Part shown: in pieces, positions 49,012 through 62,133 of the stretch
How the letters are laid out: each line of letters starts with the position of its first letter
Position numbering within the stretch: position 1 is the first letter of the stretch
Assembly (NCBI RefSeq): GCF_018691265.1
Contig: NW_024881296.1
Span: 11,501,427-11,565,426, forward strand
Direction of reading: 5' to 3'
DNA length: 64,000 bases
DNA from: Tyto alba
Lineage: Eukaryota; Chordata; Aves; Strigiformes; Tytonidae
Notes under the pieces: model-generated
The model's database searches: none
What the model was told of the DNA's origin: nothing
What the model saw: only the letters and a program-made list of their open reading frames with translations
Position numbers and translations under genes: made by a program

Positions 49012-50397
49012 GATACGTTCAATTTCTTTTCACAGCTAGCAGAAGTCTTAGTTCCTTCCTTAGCACCAGAAACATATATGTACGTATGGTTTGCAATCCT
49101 GGCTCACAGTACAAACGATCATCAAAGTCCATTGGCAAAGCTGCAGGGAGTTGCTTGCAAGAAGTTGCTTGCAAAATGTTATCTAGTTGGTTTAAGTGTT
49201 TCACTGCAAATTCCTCCTATTAATGAAAAAAATGTATAATGATAAGGCAAATAGCTATACAGAACATAAAAAAGAAACAGGATGAAAAATGAGAGAGATT
49301 CCCCATTCCTCAAGAGATTGATTCTTATTTGCATAAATCTGAAGAAGCTGGCAGAAATTCAGAGTGTATATGGGAAGTAGGACTGAATACAAAGCAAAGT
49401 AAATTAATGTTTTTCTCAGTTTACCTTGCATGCCCAAAGGAACACCACAGCCAAAAGTTTCAGCCACAGACACCAATTATTTTTTGTCAGACATTTACCT
49501 AGCCTCACCATTAATTATCTTGGTCTGAATTGCTGTATTTGGTTGTGCAGTTGAGACAGAAATGTTGAAATTTAGCAGGAGCTATTGCATATTACACTGC
49601 AAATCAGGAGGTGGTTTTAATGCCATTTGAGAAAAGCCATGTTGTAGTTTGAACTTTAATTTTGTATCATTAACCGTACTCCTTGACTAATGCTGAAATC
49701 CTAAGGGCTGTTTCTCATGGCCTGCCTCAAGTTTAATTCCCTAATGATCAAGTATCACGTTATACTCTCTGTCTGCCATTTCTCAAACGTGCATGGAAAA
49801 ACGTGCATGTTACAAAGGCAGATTTAATTCTTTTGTTGTATGATGGAAAATGTCTAAGGAGTTATAAGCAAAATACCACCATAGATATTTTAAAAACCAC
49901 TTTATCAGATTCTTTTCTTCAGTTTCAGTAAAGTGTCATGAGATAGATGAGACAAAGAATCCAGTACCCTATAGAAGATGAGAGCACAACACCCAAAATC
50001 AGATAGTGAATTTACTTGTGTCACATTGTTCTAAAGTGTAAATGTGAATAGCAAGAATCAAAAGCCACTGATATCAGGATTATAACATTTAGTATCAAAT
50101 AGGAGATAGATGTAACTGTCTTGGTTTCATTTCTCTGATGGCAAAGGAGCCCATTCTAGGGGAAGGAAAGCCAGACTAGGAGACTGACCCAGCACTCTCA
50201 TCTTCTCACATAAAACTATATCTCCTTCATTCTCAGACCATTAAGATCAGATGGTCCTGATGAACAAGCCACGACGTATCTGGGACCATTCTAGGTGTGC
50301 TGAAATGTGAAAGAAATACCAGGGCTTAAGGTTCAATTGAGTCTGAACAGAAAATGGCAGAGGTAACTGTCCCAGGAGTTCCAGGAATTCAAAGAGG

Positions 50398-50498
50398 GTA
50401 TGTCCCACTCCCCACCTGTACGGACTAGGATCTCAGCTATGAGGAGCTGGCAAGCAGCCGTGTGGTGCTTAGTTGCTGGCTGGAGTTAAACCACAACA
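50398..50498 (+). mobile_element. Short LTR remnant (U5 end)
   Basis: The last 45 bases (GTGTGGTGCTTAGTTGCTGG, then GGAGTTAAACCACAACA) match the 3' end of the LTR at 18-614 almost base for base and end in CA. The part before about 50450 is weakly matching and the rest of the LTR is not visible, so this is a decayed or truncated fragment. The left edge is approximate. Confidence 0.7.
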
Positions 50499-53400
50499 CA
50501 GAGCAGGAAAAATAAATCAGTAAGAGCTGGTGCTTCTTTCAGTCTGCAGGTTGGAGGCATTGCTTGGTTTACATTTTTTATCTTTTAATTTCATGGATAG
50601 TAAGCATCCAGCCTGCCTGCAGCAGACTTCTTTCAAGACCTTCCAGTTCAAATTCCTCCCTTCTCCACCTCTCCGCAGTGCACAAAAGCATGGCAACATG
50701 CAGTGTCGAGAGTTCTCTTGTGTGACCTGGCTGGCAATGGGCAGCCTTCCTCTGGGCCATGGAAAAGCCCGGCCTTTGCTACAGCTCTTCTTCCCTGTGT
50801 CAGCCAGACTTGGTTTAGTCCTTACTAGCTGGTTGTTTACAGGAGCTGGCTCACCACAGCTACACTGAAATCAAGAAGAGTTGTTGTTCAGCCCGTGTAA
50901 GCATCTGGCTGTAGCAATAATAATGTCACTATTTAAGTACTTAATGCAAAACCTCTTCATGCATTCCGCTGCTGAGATTACACAGCACAAATTACTTATT
51001 TATAGCAGTTTATTAAAGCTATCTCAAGCTAATTTAAATTAATTCTGCTTGGTCATTCCTCATCTAATAGCTATTGTTCATCACTGCTCAGGTAACTCAC
51101 ACTCCTGGAAAATGCGGTAGCCTACACTTTTCATTTACATAATTTTTGAAAGTTCAGGTATAGATCATTGATTCACCTTTTGATGTAAATAATAATACAT
51201 GTTGCTGAAGGCATGACAAATCTGGAAACCCAGATAAATACCAAATGGCATTTTGCAGCAAAGGGTTAGCTTCTTAACATGAGCATTTAATTACATTGCT
51301 CAGCACAGCTGACGTATTAATTCTTATTGATGTTCCCCTGGAAAACAGAGAATTAGGTTATAAATATAGGCACAAAAATACCAAGCTGAATTATTGCTTT
51401 TGCTTCTTGTGTGGTGTCAGTGGGGTGGACTCTCTCTGACTGTACCCGTGTAATGGATGCAGTGACAGAGGAAATGGTTTGAACTTGTGGGAGAAACAGT
51501 TATCCCGAGGAGCTCTGTTGTGGACTTCCTTAGAAGTGACTGACTAGAGAAACTGCCAGCAACCAGAGAGGCAGTGAGAAATACGGACGGTAAATTGTAA
51601 GACAACACAGAGCCCGAGCTGCTGGCAAACGTGCCACATAGAAACAACCTGCAAACATATGAAATGTGTCAAATAAGAGAGGCTCGTAGTTACTCACCTG
51701 TTTTTTTTTTTTTCTGTCCAAACATCACACCTCCATTACTGTTATGGTCAACTCCATAAGATTTGCTTCACACACCAGATGACAAAGTCAGAAGAGCCCT
51801 GGATGTTCATGACTGATCTCAGACTCATAACAAAACAGTGAAAATTCAGATTTTTTTGATCATGTGAAGTGGTAGAAGATGCAGGAGGGGGTGTCTGATG
51901 GACTTGCTACTCTTCTTCCTCCAACAGACTTTCCTGACCTTTTTCAGGAGAAGATGGCATGTCCCAGAGGCTGCCTGCCTCACTGGGACAGACTCCTTTG
52001 TGGCTTGTGTTCTGTTTCTATGTGGATGAAATCAAGACCAGTGGGTTCTTCAGCTTCTTGAGATGTCTCTCTCATTTGTTGTTTTAGTATAGGAGCAAAA
52101 ATATAATTAATTCATTCAGTTTCACTTATAAGTGTAGAGGCCAGCCTGGCAAACATGCTCTCAGCTGTCAATATCTGACTTAGATTTGAGATGCAGTGTG
52201 CTTACAGGATTCATTGTACAGGATACAGGAATTCTGAGCTTGTTAAACATTTCCAAAATGTTAAATGTGCTTGACAAGAGAAGTCACTTTTCTGACTCCA
52301 CAGAAAGGCTTCAGAGACCACCATGCAGTTGACAGACACATCCAGAATTTGAGAACTGCAGAATTAAGTTATGTACATCTATATCATGTAGATAAGAACT
52401 TATTTTCCTGGATTCTGCTTTTACAAAAAGCTCATGAAAAACCCAAATGGAAGTATGTGATCCCGTTTTGCTCTTCAGAAAGGTGCTTGATAATAATAAA
52501 AAAAAATATATGACTAATCTGTGTTATGTTTAAAACAACACAAAAACAATCAGGCAAGGAACGTTCTCATGAATCTTTTAAGACAGGTTTTGCTTTTAGT
52601 CAGAAGTTCCTCCCTTTACAAAACACAAAAATTATTAATTATTGTAGACCTAGGTAAAAATATAATATGTTGAGGAACAGATTCAGTTATCAGTGAAAAT
52701 CTGGTCAAACTCCTTTCACTTCAGTGTCACAGAGATAGGAATTTTGCTGACGTACCGTGCAATGCAGCGCTTTATTGTGCATTCGCCCTGCAGCTTCATC
52801 ACTAGAGAGCAGCTGCTCAGTATGACTTGCTCCGGAATATCTGCCTCTAGAAAGCATCTCCTCTACAGAGAAACTGTTTGTGTCCACGTCTTAAATAGCT
52901 CGTGGTGCTGCACTCCACCCACCAAGCACATGGCTGTCCTTCTTTATGTCTGGAGTTGCACGGACAGTGTATGCTCACTTCTTTGCAACAAGGTGATCCA
53001 AAATTGTTAGTGTTTTGAAAAAGAGTGCAGAGCATGGGAAGACTGTGAGGGTACTGAGAGACCCATAAAGTGGTCTTCATCTCAAGATGGTGAAATTCCT
53101 TTCAATGCAGGGATATTCAGAACTGGAATGTCATGGTTAACTGGGCATAAGCAGTAATTTTTTGAATACTATGTTGGATAAGGACCATTGGTCTAAGCCA
53201 GATTTGTGTAGGTCATGGAAAACTTTTTATTTGCTCAATTGCAATGTTAATATCGGGGACCTGATAGTCAGATTATCAGCATTATTTTGACTTGAAATCT
53301 CTGCAACACACATTGGGATCTTTTTTTCATCAAGCAGAATTTTCTTTCTTAAAAATAGGGGGAAAAAAAATAAATCAGAACAGGCAGCCCAGAGAGGAAG

Positions 53401-56400
53401 GGAAGAGAAACCATAAAAGACAAAAGTCTCTTTTTCTCCTTTGCTCACCAGAATTTAACAGTAATAAATCTCCATAGTGCCATTTTCTGGTGGAAAAAAA
53501 CATAAGAGGCTGCTTATTTCCACTGTGTTAAATCTTGCTGGGCAGGCCAAGGGCAGCCAAACACGTGAGGAGGTGATGAGCAACCATCAATCACTCAAAC
53601 ACTTCTGGAAACACACTGCTGTGGGGGTGGCCCCATTGGCTTTCACTGCACTGCTTCAGTGGTGGTGGCTCTGCAAAACTCTTCCTGTGTGGTGTTGTTT
53701 ATCTTCATTAACTCAGCTGGAAAACGAGGAGGATACTCCACAGAGCTACAGCTTTAATCTCTCAGCGTGCTGGGGCATGGATGCAAAGGCACCAACTGAC
53801 CAGGCAATCTCCGACCTGCACTTGTAACAGATTGTACAGGGGTCTTTCCATGTGGTAAAAGTTGGAAACTGTTCATTTGTACATCAGTAACTTTATTTTT
53901 CTGAATAGCTGTCAGCAGGCAAAAAAAAAGTACTTACAGAACGTAAGTAATGGCCAAAGTTATTCTCTTTATTTTGCATGTGTAGGTCATGTGCTGGCAT
54001 GGAGGGGATTAAAATATTCCAGCTATCCACTTTCCCAGTAAGTCAAAAATAGACAGAGAAATGATAAGCTAGTAAAAGTGTAAGTTTAGCCAGAATGGTT
54101 CAAATTATAGTTCTGACACAGGAACTTGACTTTAAAAAAAAAAAATTTGAGAAACTTTGAAATGCAGAAGGATTTTAAATTTGGAGAATAATTATTTTCT
54201 TTTTTTTTTTTTTTTATGTGGACCACATATAAAGGGGAATTTCCATGCAAGGAATATTCAAGATACCTTTCCACTATTTTTTCTCCAATTACTTCCCATA
54301 ATTAAATCCTGACTGGTTGTTAGCACTCTACCAGCTCAGTTAATAAGAATTCCTGCTCAAAGTTCATGGTTCAGCATTCTGATTTTTAATATCTCGAATT
54401 CCCAGACATTTTCCATGTTTAGCCCCAAGAAACAACATCTTGGCTTCTCCATTTGTCAGCATTATTTATACATCTGGGCAAAAATCTGTGTTTGAGCCAA
54501 TCCCCTGCTTTTCTTGATTCTGTGGATCCTATTCACTTGTCAAATGCCTTCTATTTTTTAACACTCCAGGTTTAGCAACAACACCTGCCTGGTTCTGGTA
54601 TCTCAGTGTACCAGTGGCCTTTTCCTCCCCTTTTTCATGTTTTTTGAACCAGTTAAAGGGATTTAATAAAGTCCCCATTTTCTTTAGTTGCTTCAAGCAG
54701 CCCCGGGTAAGAACCACTGTCTATCATTCAGCTGAACACCCACCCTCATTTTTTGCATTACCGAAAATTTCACTTGTTCTAGGAAACAGATGTGAGCATT
54801 TACTCTAGATTTCAAATGTGCTCAAAATGTAACGAACAAGATCAGCACCCTCTTTTTGCCCTGTACATTAGATGTAGAAGAAGTCTTGCTTTCCAGAACC
54901 CTTGCTGGCATTTCCCTCTTCTTCTTTGACCGCTGGAGGGGCTGGAAGGGTTGTCCCCATCGCACGAATGACACAGCCCACAGCCGCTCTGGCTGCCTCC
55001 GCTGTCCCTGTTCCCAAGGTCTGCTGAACTGCAGAAATTGCTTTGCCAACTGCTAGCTGCTGCAGTCCTTGCTGTTCCTGAGTTAGAAGATTAATGAGTT
55101 AGAAAAGTGCAGAATGTCCTCTTACCCGAGTCCTCCTGCATGAGGAGACAGTCTCCTCTGGATAGCCTGTTCCTCGGTTCTTTCTGGGAAACTTCAACCC
55201 TTTAAAAAAATATTTTCTGGGAATTTTATTCCCTCCACCCCTGTTTTATTTATTTGGGGAATTCCTAGTCCTGATTGTAATGGATTTACTTTGAAAAGCT
55301 TTGATTCCAGTGAGACCATGCATTATTTGCTGTAGCTTAGTTCAGCAGGGGTACCAGGTCACAATTTCTTTCCTTAGAAGCTCTGCTGCTGTGAATAGCA
55401 GCACTGCTTTGTCTTTATTACCCACTCGTCAGACACCAGTGCACTGGTTTCTATCAGAGAGAAATTCAGTGAAACAAATCTAGTATATTCCATGGTGAAA
55501 TTGCCTTACAGGAAAGCCAGAGTGCAGGCACAGCCAGAGCCAGGAGGGGCCAGGGAGAACTTGTCTGTTGTAAAATGATCACTGTCTCCTGCCTCTGGTT
55601 TCTCCTTTGATAGTGATGCCAAAAAATCTCATACAGAATGTGGAATTATCCACTTAGTCCTTCCAGACCCCTGAGTAAAATGAAAGCTTGATCTGCATTC
55701 CTTTCTGGTTTGTCATTAACTTTGTATAATTCAGTGGTAGCTGTGACAAAGAAATTAGGAAACTTGATCATTTTTCAAAGGAAGGCAGATTTAATGGGCC
55801 ATGTGGCCTTTCTCAAGATAAGAACTTTAACACTTGAATTCTTGGTAAAATGGCAGCTTAACAAGAAAATTTTAGAGGCTTCAGATTTTTTTTTTTTTAA
55901 GTTCCAGATGTAATCATGTGCTCAACAAGGTACATGAAAGGCTTACAACCTGAAAGGTTGACAGGCAGGTGAATGGCTTTAGATCTTTTCTGAACTGTAT
56001 ATACTCTAAATACCAATATTATTTTTTTTGGTACCATGATCCTGTGGACACTTAAAGTACAGGAACAATACACGTGCAATCAGTAACTGAGGCTCTAGAC
56101 CACAGTGTGTCCATGGAACCCTCCAGAATCACCTGGGATCTACAGCTGTGTCCTGTCCTCAGGGAAACTGCTTTGTGACTAACTGTGGAGGCACAAAATA
56201 TCATCTTTCATGTATTGCTGATAAATTTTGGACAACTAAACAAAATACACTCGCATAGATGCCTTTCACTTTGGGCATCTGCATACATTTAGAAATGGAA
56301 TCCTTACATTAGAAAACTAAAGTGGCTCCATCAGTGCTCCTGCAGTGCTGCAAAAATGGCAGCAAATCTAAAGCCCCAAGTGTCAGTGGCTGAAAACTTC

Positions 56401-59400
56401 TATTGATATGATATCTGTTAGTCCATTAAATCTTAAGAAAATCGGACACTTTAAAACATACGCACACAAACCAAGATAATTTGCATGGAGAATTAGAGCA
56501 CTTCAAGCACAGGCAGACCGTATTAATTCAGATAAAACTGGTACATATCACTGCATTCAGTGTTGTCTAATGGACAGAAATAGGGATAAACCTGAAAAAG
56601 AAATTTTCAGGAGACCCGTGAAAATTTTGAGATATGCAGATTACTGAGGATTACACGTGTGACAACTCCATATTTAACAGAAAGAAGAAACTATCCCAAA
56701 ATGCCAAGTTAGTCTCATGTTCCATCAGACCACTGGGGAGGCTGCCAACACCAGCTAGCTAACGCGGCTCGCTGGGATAGATACCTACATCTCAGCGGCT
56801 CTACAAATGCCAGCCAGGAGCACTGTTAGAAACCTAGACAGGGGAAAGCGAGGGAGAAGTCAGCCAAATTGATTTGGCTGGAAAGACACGGGTCATTGGC
56901 TCCGTCACAGCCACTCGAGAGTCAGGGATAACTTTGATATTAAAAAATGGGCACTGTCAGATCAAATGGTGCATTACTACTACCATCAGGCTGTATGTTG
57001 TCACTGAGATTTCAGTCATGGCAAAGCTTTGCTTCAGCACTTTCTAGTGAGAAAATACAATAAGATTTTTCTTAAGTCTGTTTTCCCATCTGTTAGCTGA
57101 GGATGAAGCTATTTCCTCATAGAAATTTTGTAACAGAATGAAAGTTTGTGAAGTGCCTGAAAGATTTCAGAAGAAAAGCACCACTGGAGGAAAAAATCTT
57201 GTAGCTGTTTCTTTGGCTTCAATGCTGCAGTGCAAGCCTACAAGCGATATTGATGTTTGTAAAATTATCTGGACCAGTCTGGGAGGCTCCAGAAAGTGGC
57301 AAGACTGGTTCATCGATCTGCAGTGATTCTCCAAAACTCATTTAGCTTCAAGCTTTTCACTGTGTCTCCCTGGAGAAAATCCTTAATTAGAATTTTCCTT
57401 CAGCTATGCTTTTTAATCATATCTATTGCTTTATAGATTTTTTTCCTACTATCTTCTGTGTTCCATTTTTTGGCTCACTGCATTTTAAGCAGCAAGACAA
57501 GTTCCAGTATGTTTCCTCATCAGGAGAAATTTAAATATCAACTAAAAGAAACCATTGATGTCAGCCAGGATGAATTTCTTCCTGCAAATTTTATATTTGT
57601 TGCTTTTGCAATGTCAGGGTAAAGCTTATAATCAAGTAAGTTAAACATGGTTCTAAAAATGCTTGTGCCGGAGGGCAGTTTTTCTGAATTTTACGAACCT
57701 GCATATAAGCAAAAATCAAAATGTAGTGATCTAGTTTTGCACTAAGTTAAGCAAGTATGTAACTTCAGTTACCTGAACCTCTCCATTAATTTAATGGATA
57801 CCAGCTCTGCTTAACTTGTAATTCAGTGCTGGAGCATTAGAGGACAAATGCATGCTTTTATTGAACACTTTTCTTCTAGTTGCATAAAATCCACATATTT
57901 TCAAAATAAAATCACTTCATCATTAAAAAGGAAATGATGGCTTTCTATGTTAATGTCCACTTTGAAAAATACTTAAATTCACCCAAGTTAGAAATTTAGA
58001 TACTCAAAGAGCTCGGAAGCCTAAAAACACATTCTCAAAAACTTGAAGCAGCAAATGCTGCTTACACCAAAGAGCAAACCCTGCTCACGGGGACTGAAAC
58101 AGGGCATCTCTCTTAAGTTCAGTATGCCTGGTGCTAATGCCAGGGCTAAGTCACTCAGCTGTGTTTTCAGATCTGTATTTCAACTTCTGCTGGCTTCGCA
58201 ATAGTAACTTTGGTGAAGCCATGGATGTCATTTTCAATAAAATCAGGATTTTTAAACGTGCAAAGGCGTTGGAGAGGAACTATCTTTGAGAGGGTTGTAC
58301 ATTTAGGAAATCAACTCAAGCAAACGCTTGCAGCGGGACGAAAGCAACCTGTAAGGTGTTAAGAACATCGCATAGGTTGCATCAAAAATCATAATGATTT
58401 CTGTAAATGACCATTTTATCAGCCATCCATTGTACTGACAGCAGCAATGACATGAGGAGCTTGGTTTGCATACATACTTGCACATTTGGAAACACAGAAT
58501 GAACAGGGTTGTGTGTCAAATTTTTCATAGCACTTGAGTTCCCAAGTGTGCAGGTAATAAGATTACAATGTTACACACCTGCACCTTTAGTCAGTTAAAT
58601 AAATTTCATCTGTGAGATGCAAAAATGATTTTAGGAAAACAGCATAAAATAAACTGCACTGGAGGATATAAATTTTGGGGTTTTTTATTTCTCTGTATGG
58701 AAAGAGCTTTCTATTGTTTCAGTCAGTTTATTTGAGAAAGCCCAGCTATTCTGCAGGGTGGAAAATGATGTGATGACTAATACACATAATAACTCCTAAG
58801 TATTTCCAGCTGCCATCCTCTGCCAAGGAGCAGGGTGGCTGCAGTCTCTCTCGCCCCTGAGGCACATCGTGGAGTAGGAAGTGTGTATCCCTGCACAGCC
58901 TCTGACCAGCTCTGAAAACACCATTCTCGTGGCCAAATTCTTATGTGCCATCTGCATCTCTCAGCTTTCCTTTGCAATAAAGTTACCTCGAATTAACTGC
59001 ACTGCTCAGTAACACGTGTATTCCCTCCCCACCACCCCCACTGAATTCTGTTCATCTGCCATTTGATTTCTTTCTAGAGATTTTACAAAAGTTTGCTTAA
59101 CCGTTTGCACTTTACTGAGTCTCCTAATCCAATAAAGTCTGTTGAGAACATAGTATTTTGCCAGTTCATTTATTAATCAGTTGTCAAACTGGGAAATACC
59201 ACTCGTGTAATTTTCTCCAATAACGTAACTAAGGCATTCAATTTCTCAATACTTTTAAAACCTCCTGAATTATCTGCAGACATTTGCCTCATCTCTCAAC
59301 AAAATCAGTTCATGGATAATCTGAACCACAACTCACATCCATGTCTTTATTACTTCCTCAATGAATTTTTCTTAACTTATAAATAACATCACCCCAGATG

Positions 59401-62133
59401 TGATGCTGTGAATGAAATGTCAAGTCACCCGTTAACTTTTTAGAACTTTATATATAACCTTTGTTCTTTGTGCCCAGCCTCATGCAGGTCCATGTGTGCT
59501 TGGATAGACATACAGAACTGAGAAACCTCATGTTGCACATTTTTTTAAAAAAATCCTTACTATTGATTCAGCTTTTTTCTGTTAAGAAGGACCAGTTTGT
59601 CATGCTGCTGTTAAACTGTTATTTTTCAGTATAATATAAAGACCTTTAGAGTCCCAATAGTGCTTTTAGCTACTCCATAGGAGCATAAAGCCTTACGAAT
59701 TATAAACTTGTGTATTAATGCTTAAAACAAGTCTCAAAATGCTAGCCCTATGGAATTGATGGACTAGAGCAACAGAACTTAGCAAGAACACACGTTAATT
59801 GGTAAGTGAAAATGTAGGGTTTACCCCTGAAATGAACAAATCTCTGTCTCCTCACTCCATCTCCAAGACCCAACTGCTTGAATAATTTTTGCAAGTGTAA
59901 CTTGAAAATACTGCCTTGTGTTACCATGAGGGTATTCAATAACTACAAAAAAATACAGCCTCTCCAAAGAGGGCATTTTGTAATATGTGGTCATTTTTAA
60001 CAGCTCTCCTCAGATGTGAGGTAAGAACGTTACCTTATCTCACAAAACAGTAACTGCTCGTGAAGTTGTTAGCAAGACAAAGTGAGGAGTGGGTTTAGTT
60101 AACTCTGGTCTTGTTGGAACAGGTAAAGATCCAGATCTTAGAAAGCAGGTTTCCAGTTACCTGATCCTGCTTTAAAGTATTTTCAGGGCTGCATAATCCC
60201 ACTTGTTTGCCAACTACATCTTTTTCTCTAGAAATACACGAATAGTGAGAAAAGAATCTGAAAAGGAAATGCCTTGCTCTCCAACCAGTTCTCTGTTGGC
60301 TGTTTCTTGCAGGAACAGCGCTGGGTAAGGCTTACCAAGTTAAAAACAAAAATTGTTTTTACAAGATTACTGAGCTAGTGCAGCTGGAAACGCTGTTCTT
60401 TAGCATTAGGTAACTGTCCTTGGGCAATATTACCAAGACCAATATAGTCAGATGGATTTAGTATCCGGCACGCATGACTGAACTACCAGGACTGTAACCC
60501 TGTCAGCATCTACAGGGTGCTCCACCTGAAGTCAAAGATGGCATTCTTGTGCTTTTAAAAATCTGATCATTCATCAAGATGAAGCTAAGCAACTTGTATG
60601 GTGAGCAACTTTCTTCCTTGTAATTCTCTTCAGATACAAAAGACTTGGTGGTATAAAATCTCCTTGGCACAGAGCGAGCGTGTCCTTTTACTGTACACAC
60701 TATTTCACAGAACACTTCATGCATCCCTGCATACCTTTTCTTTTCATGGCTGCGTATCAAAAAATTGTAGATCTTTTCCAGGCTCGACATTTTTTCAGTT
60801 AAAATTACAAAGGCCTTCCAATGGGCACTGACTGAAATTCAGTTTTCAGTATGAAGTAGCATTCTCTTCTGAGATTGAGGCAGCAGTTGCTTTTGGCACA
60901 GTGTACATGCTGTAGTGAAACACCGTCCTGCTGTTACCAGGTAAGGCACACAAATGACACTCAGCTTTTTTTCCTGTATGCTACAACCAGATGTGTCATT
61001 ACAAGTATTTGTTGGGTGTATAACTGGAACAGTGCTGATCAGAAAAGGCTTAAACTCCACTTTCTGCATCAGTGCATGTCAGCCCACTCGCTGATGTCAA
61101 AAGGAGGCAGAGGACTCGTGCTGGATTTCCTAAGTACTTCTGAAAACCATCTCTGCATAGCCTCAGTTTAAAGTATGGTAGATAGATGAAAATACTACGT
61201 GGGAAGAAATAACCAAATGCTACACTATCGCTTACACAAATGGGGCTTTGTGTGTGAGAGTGTTAACCCAGAAGTACATTCCCCTTGCCTCAATGCAGGC
61301 AGGAGGATATTGGCAACAAGTGAGGAAACAATAGCAGCCAGGGGAGTTGGGGAATATGAAAAACTCCAGAGCACCTGGAGAGCCCTTCTAACTTTTTCAT
61401 GTTTTTGACTACACCAAACTGGCATCTTTGAACATCAGTAAAAATCTGCCTTTCGAGAGTCGAGTGCTATTCAGCGTTCCTGTGTGTCACTCAGTGGTCT
61501 TAAGGCCAGTGGACTGGGCATACGAAAGAAAAACAGGTGCACAGAAGCAAGATCATAATGGAATGCATAAGCTGGGAAGGAATTCTTGGAGCTTTATACT
61601 GAACTCTTAGTTTTGCTCTTGCACGAAGCTAGCTAAGAAGAGGAAATTTAGTGTCTTGCAGGAAAAGTTTGTATAGAGTCAAAGCTGGGACAGAAGGAAA
61701 AAAAAAAAAAAAAAGTCACCAGTCTGGAGCCAAATCAGAATGTTCAATAAAGTTTTCCAATACGTGAAGCAGAAGGAAAGCAGTCTGAAAACTATCTACT
61801 GCTGCACCTGGCAGGTGTAATAAAACTCATTTACTTTCAGTCTACAAAGAGAAACACAGTCACGATCTGGTGAGTGACATACTGGATTATTTTTGCCTCT
61901 AGCTTTGCACACAAAAATCAATTCAAGTGGGGAAATGAACCTGCGTACAGTAAAGTGAGCCAATATTGTCAGCACAGAATAAGTGATGCAGCAGCAGCAA
62001 TAATATAACTTTTTCCAGAGAAAATACATTTATGAAAAAGTGTCCTTTCCTATTTCAGTAGAGCTAAGTTAGACTGCAGGAAGACTCTCTGAACTTCCCA
62101 GTTCTCAATTACATATTCACACATGTATAAAGT
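50499..62133. other. Non-coding stretch, nothing recognised
   Basis: About 11.6 kb without a recognised gene, RNA or transposon. Open frames up to 116 codons (53477-53827) and a 95-codon minus-strand frame (60503-60790) lack motifs and splice support. Simple runs include T16 at 54200-54215 and A17 at 61698-61714. Confidence 0.5.

Larger units (their letters stand above)
48287..50397. other. Non-coding stretch with a double hairpin
   Basis: No gene recognised. Holds the adjacent inverted repeats at 48950-49011. Otherwise AT-rich without recognisable repeats. Confidence 0.5.

Noticed and set aside
60503..60790. 95-codon minus-strand frame
   Set aside because: No recognised family, no acceptor or donor sites in register, and codon composition like the surrounding AT-rich DNA.
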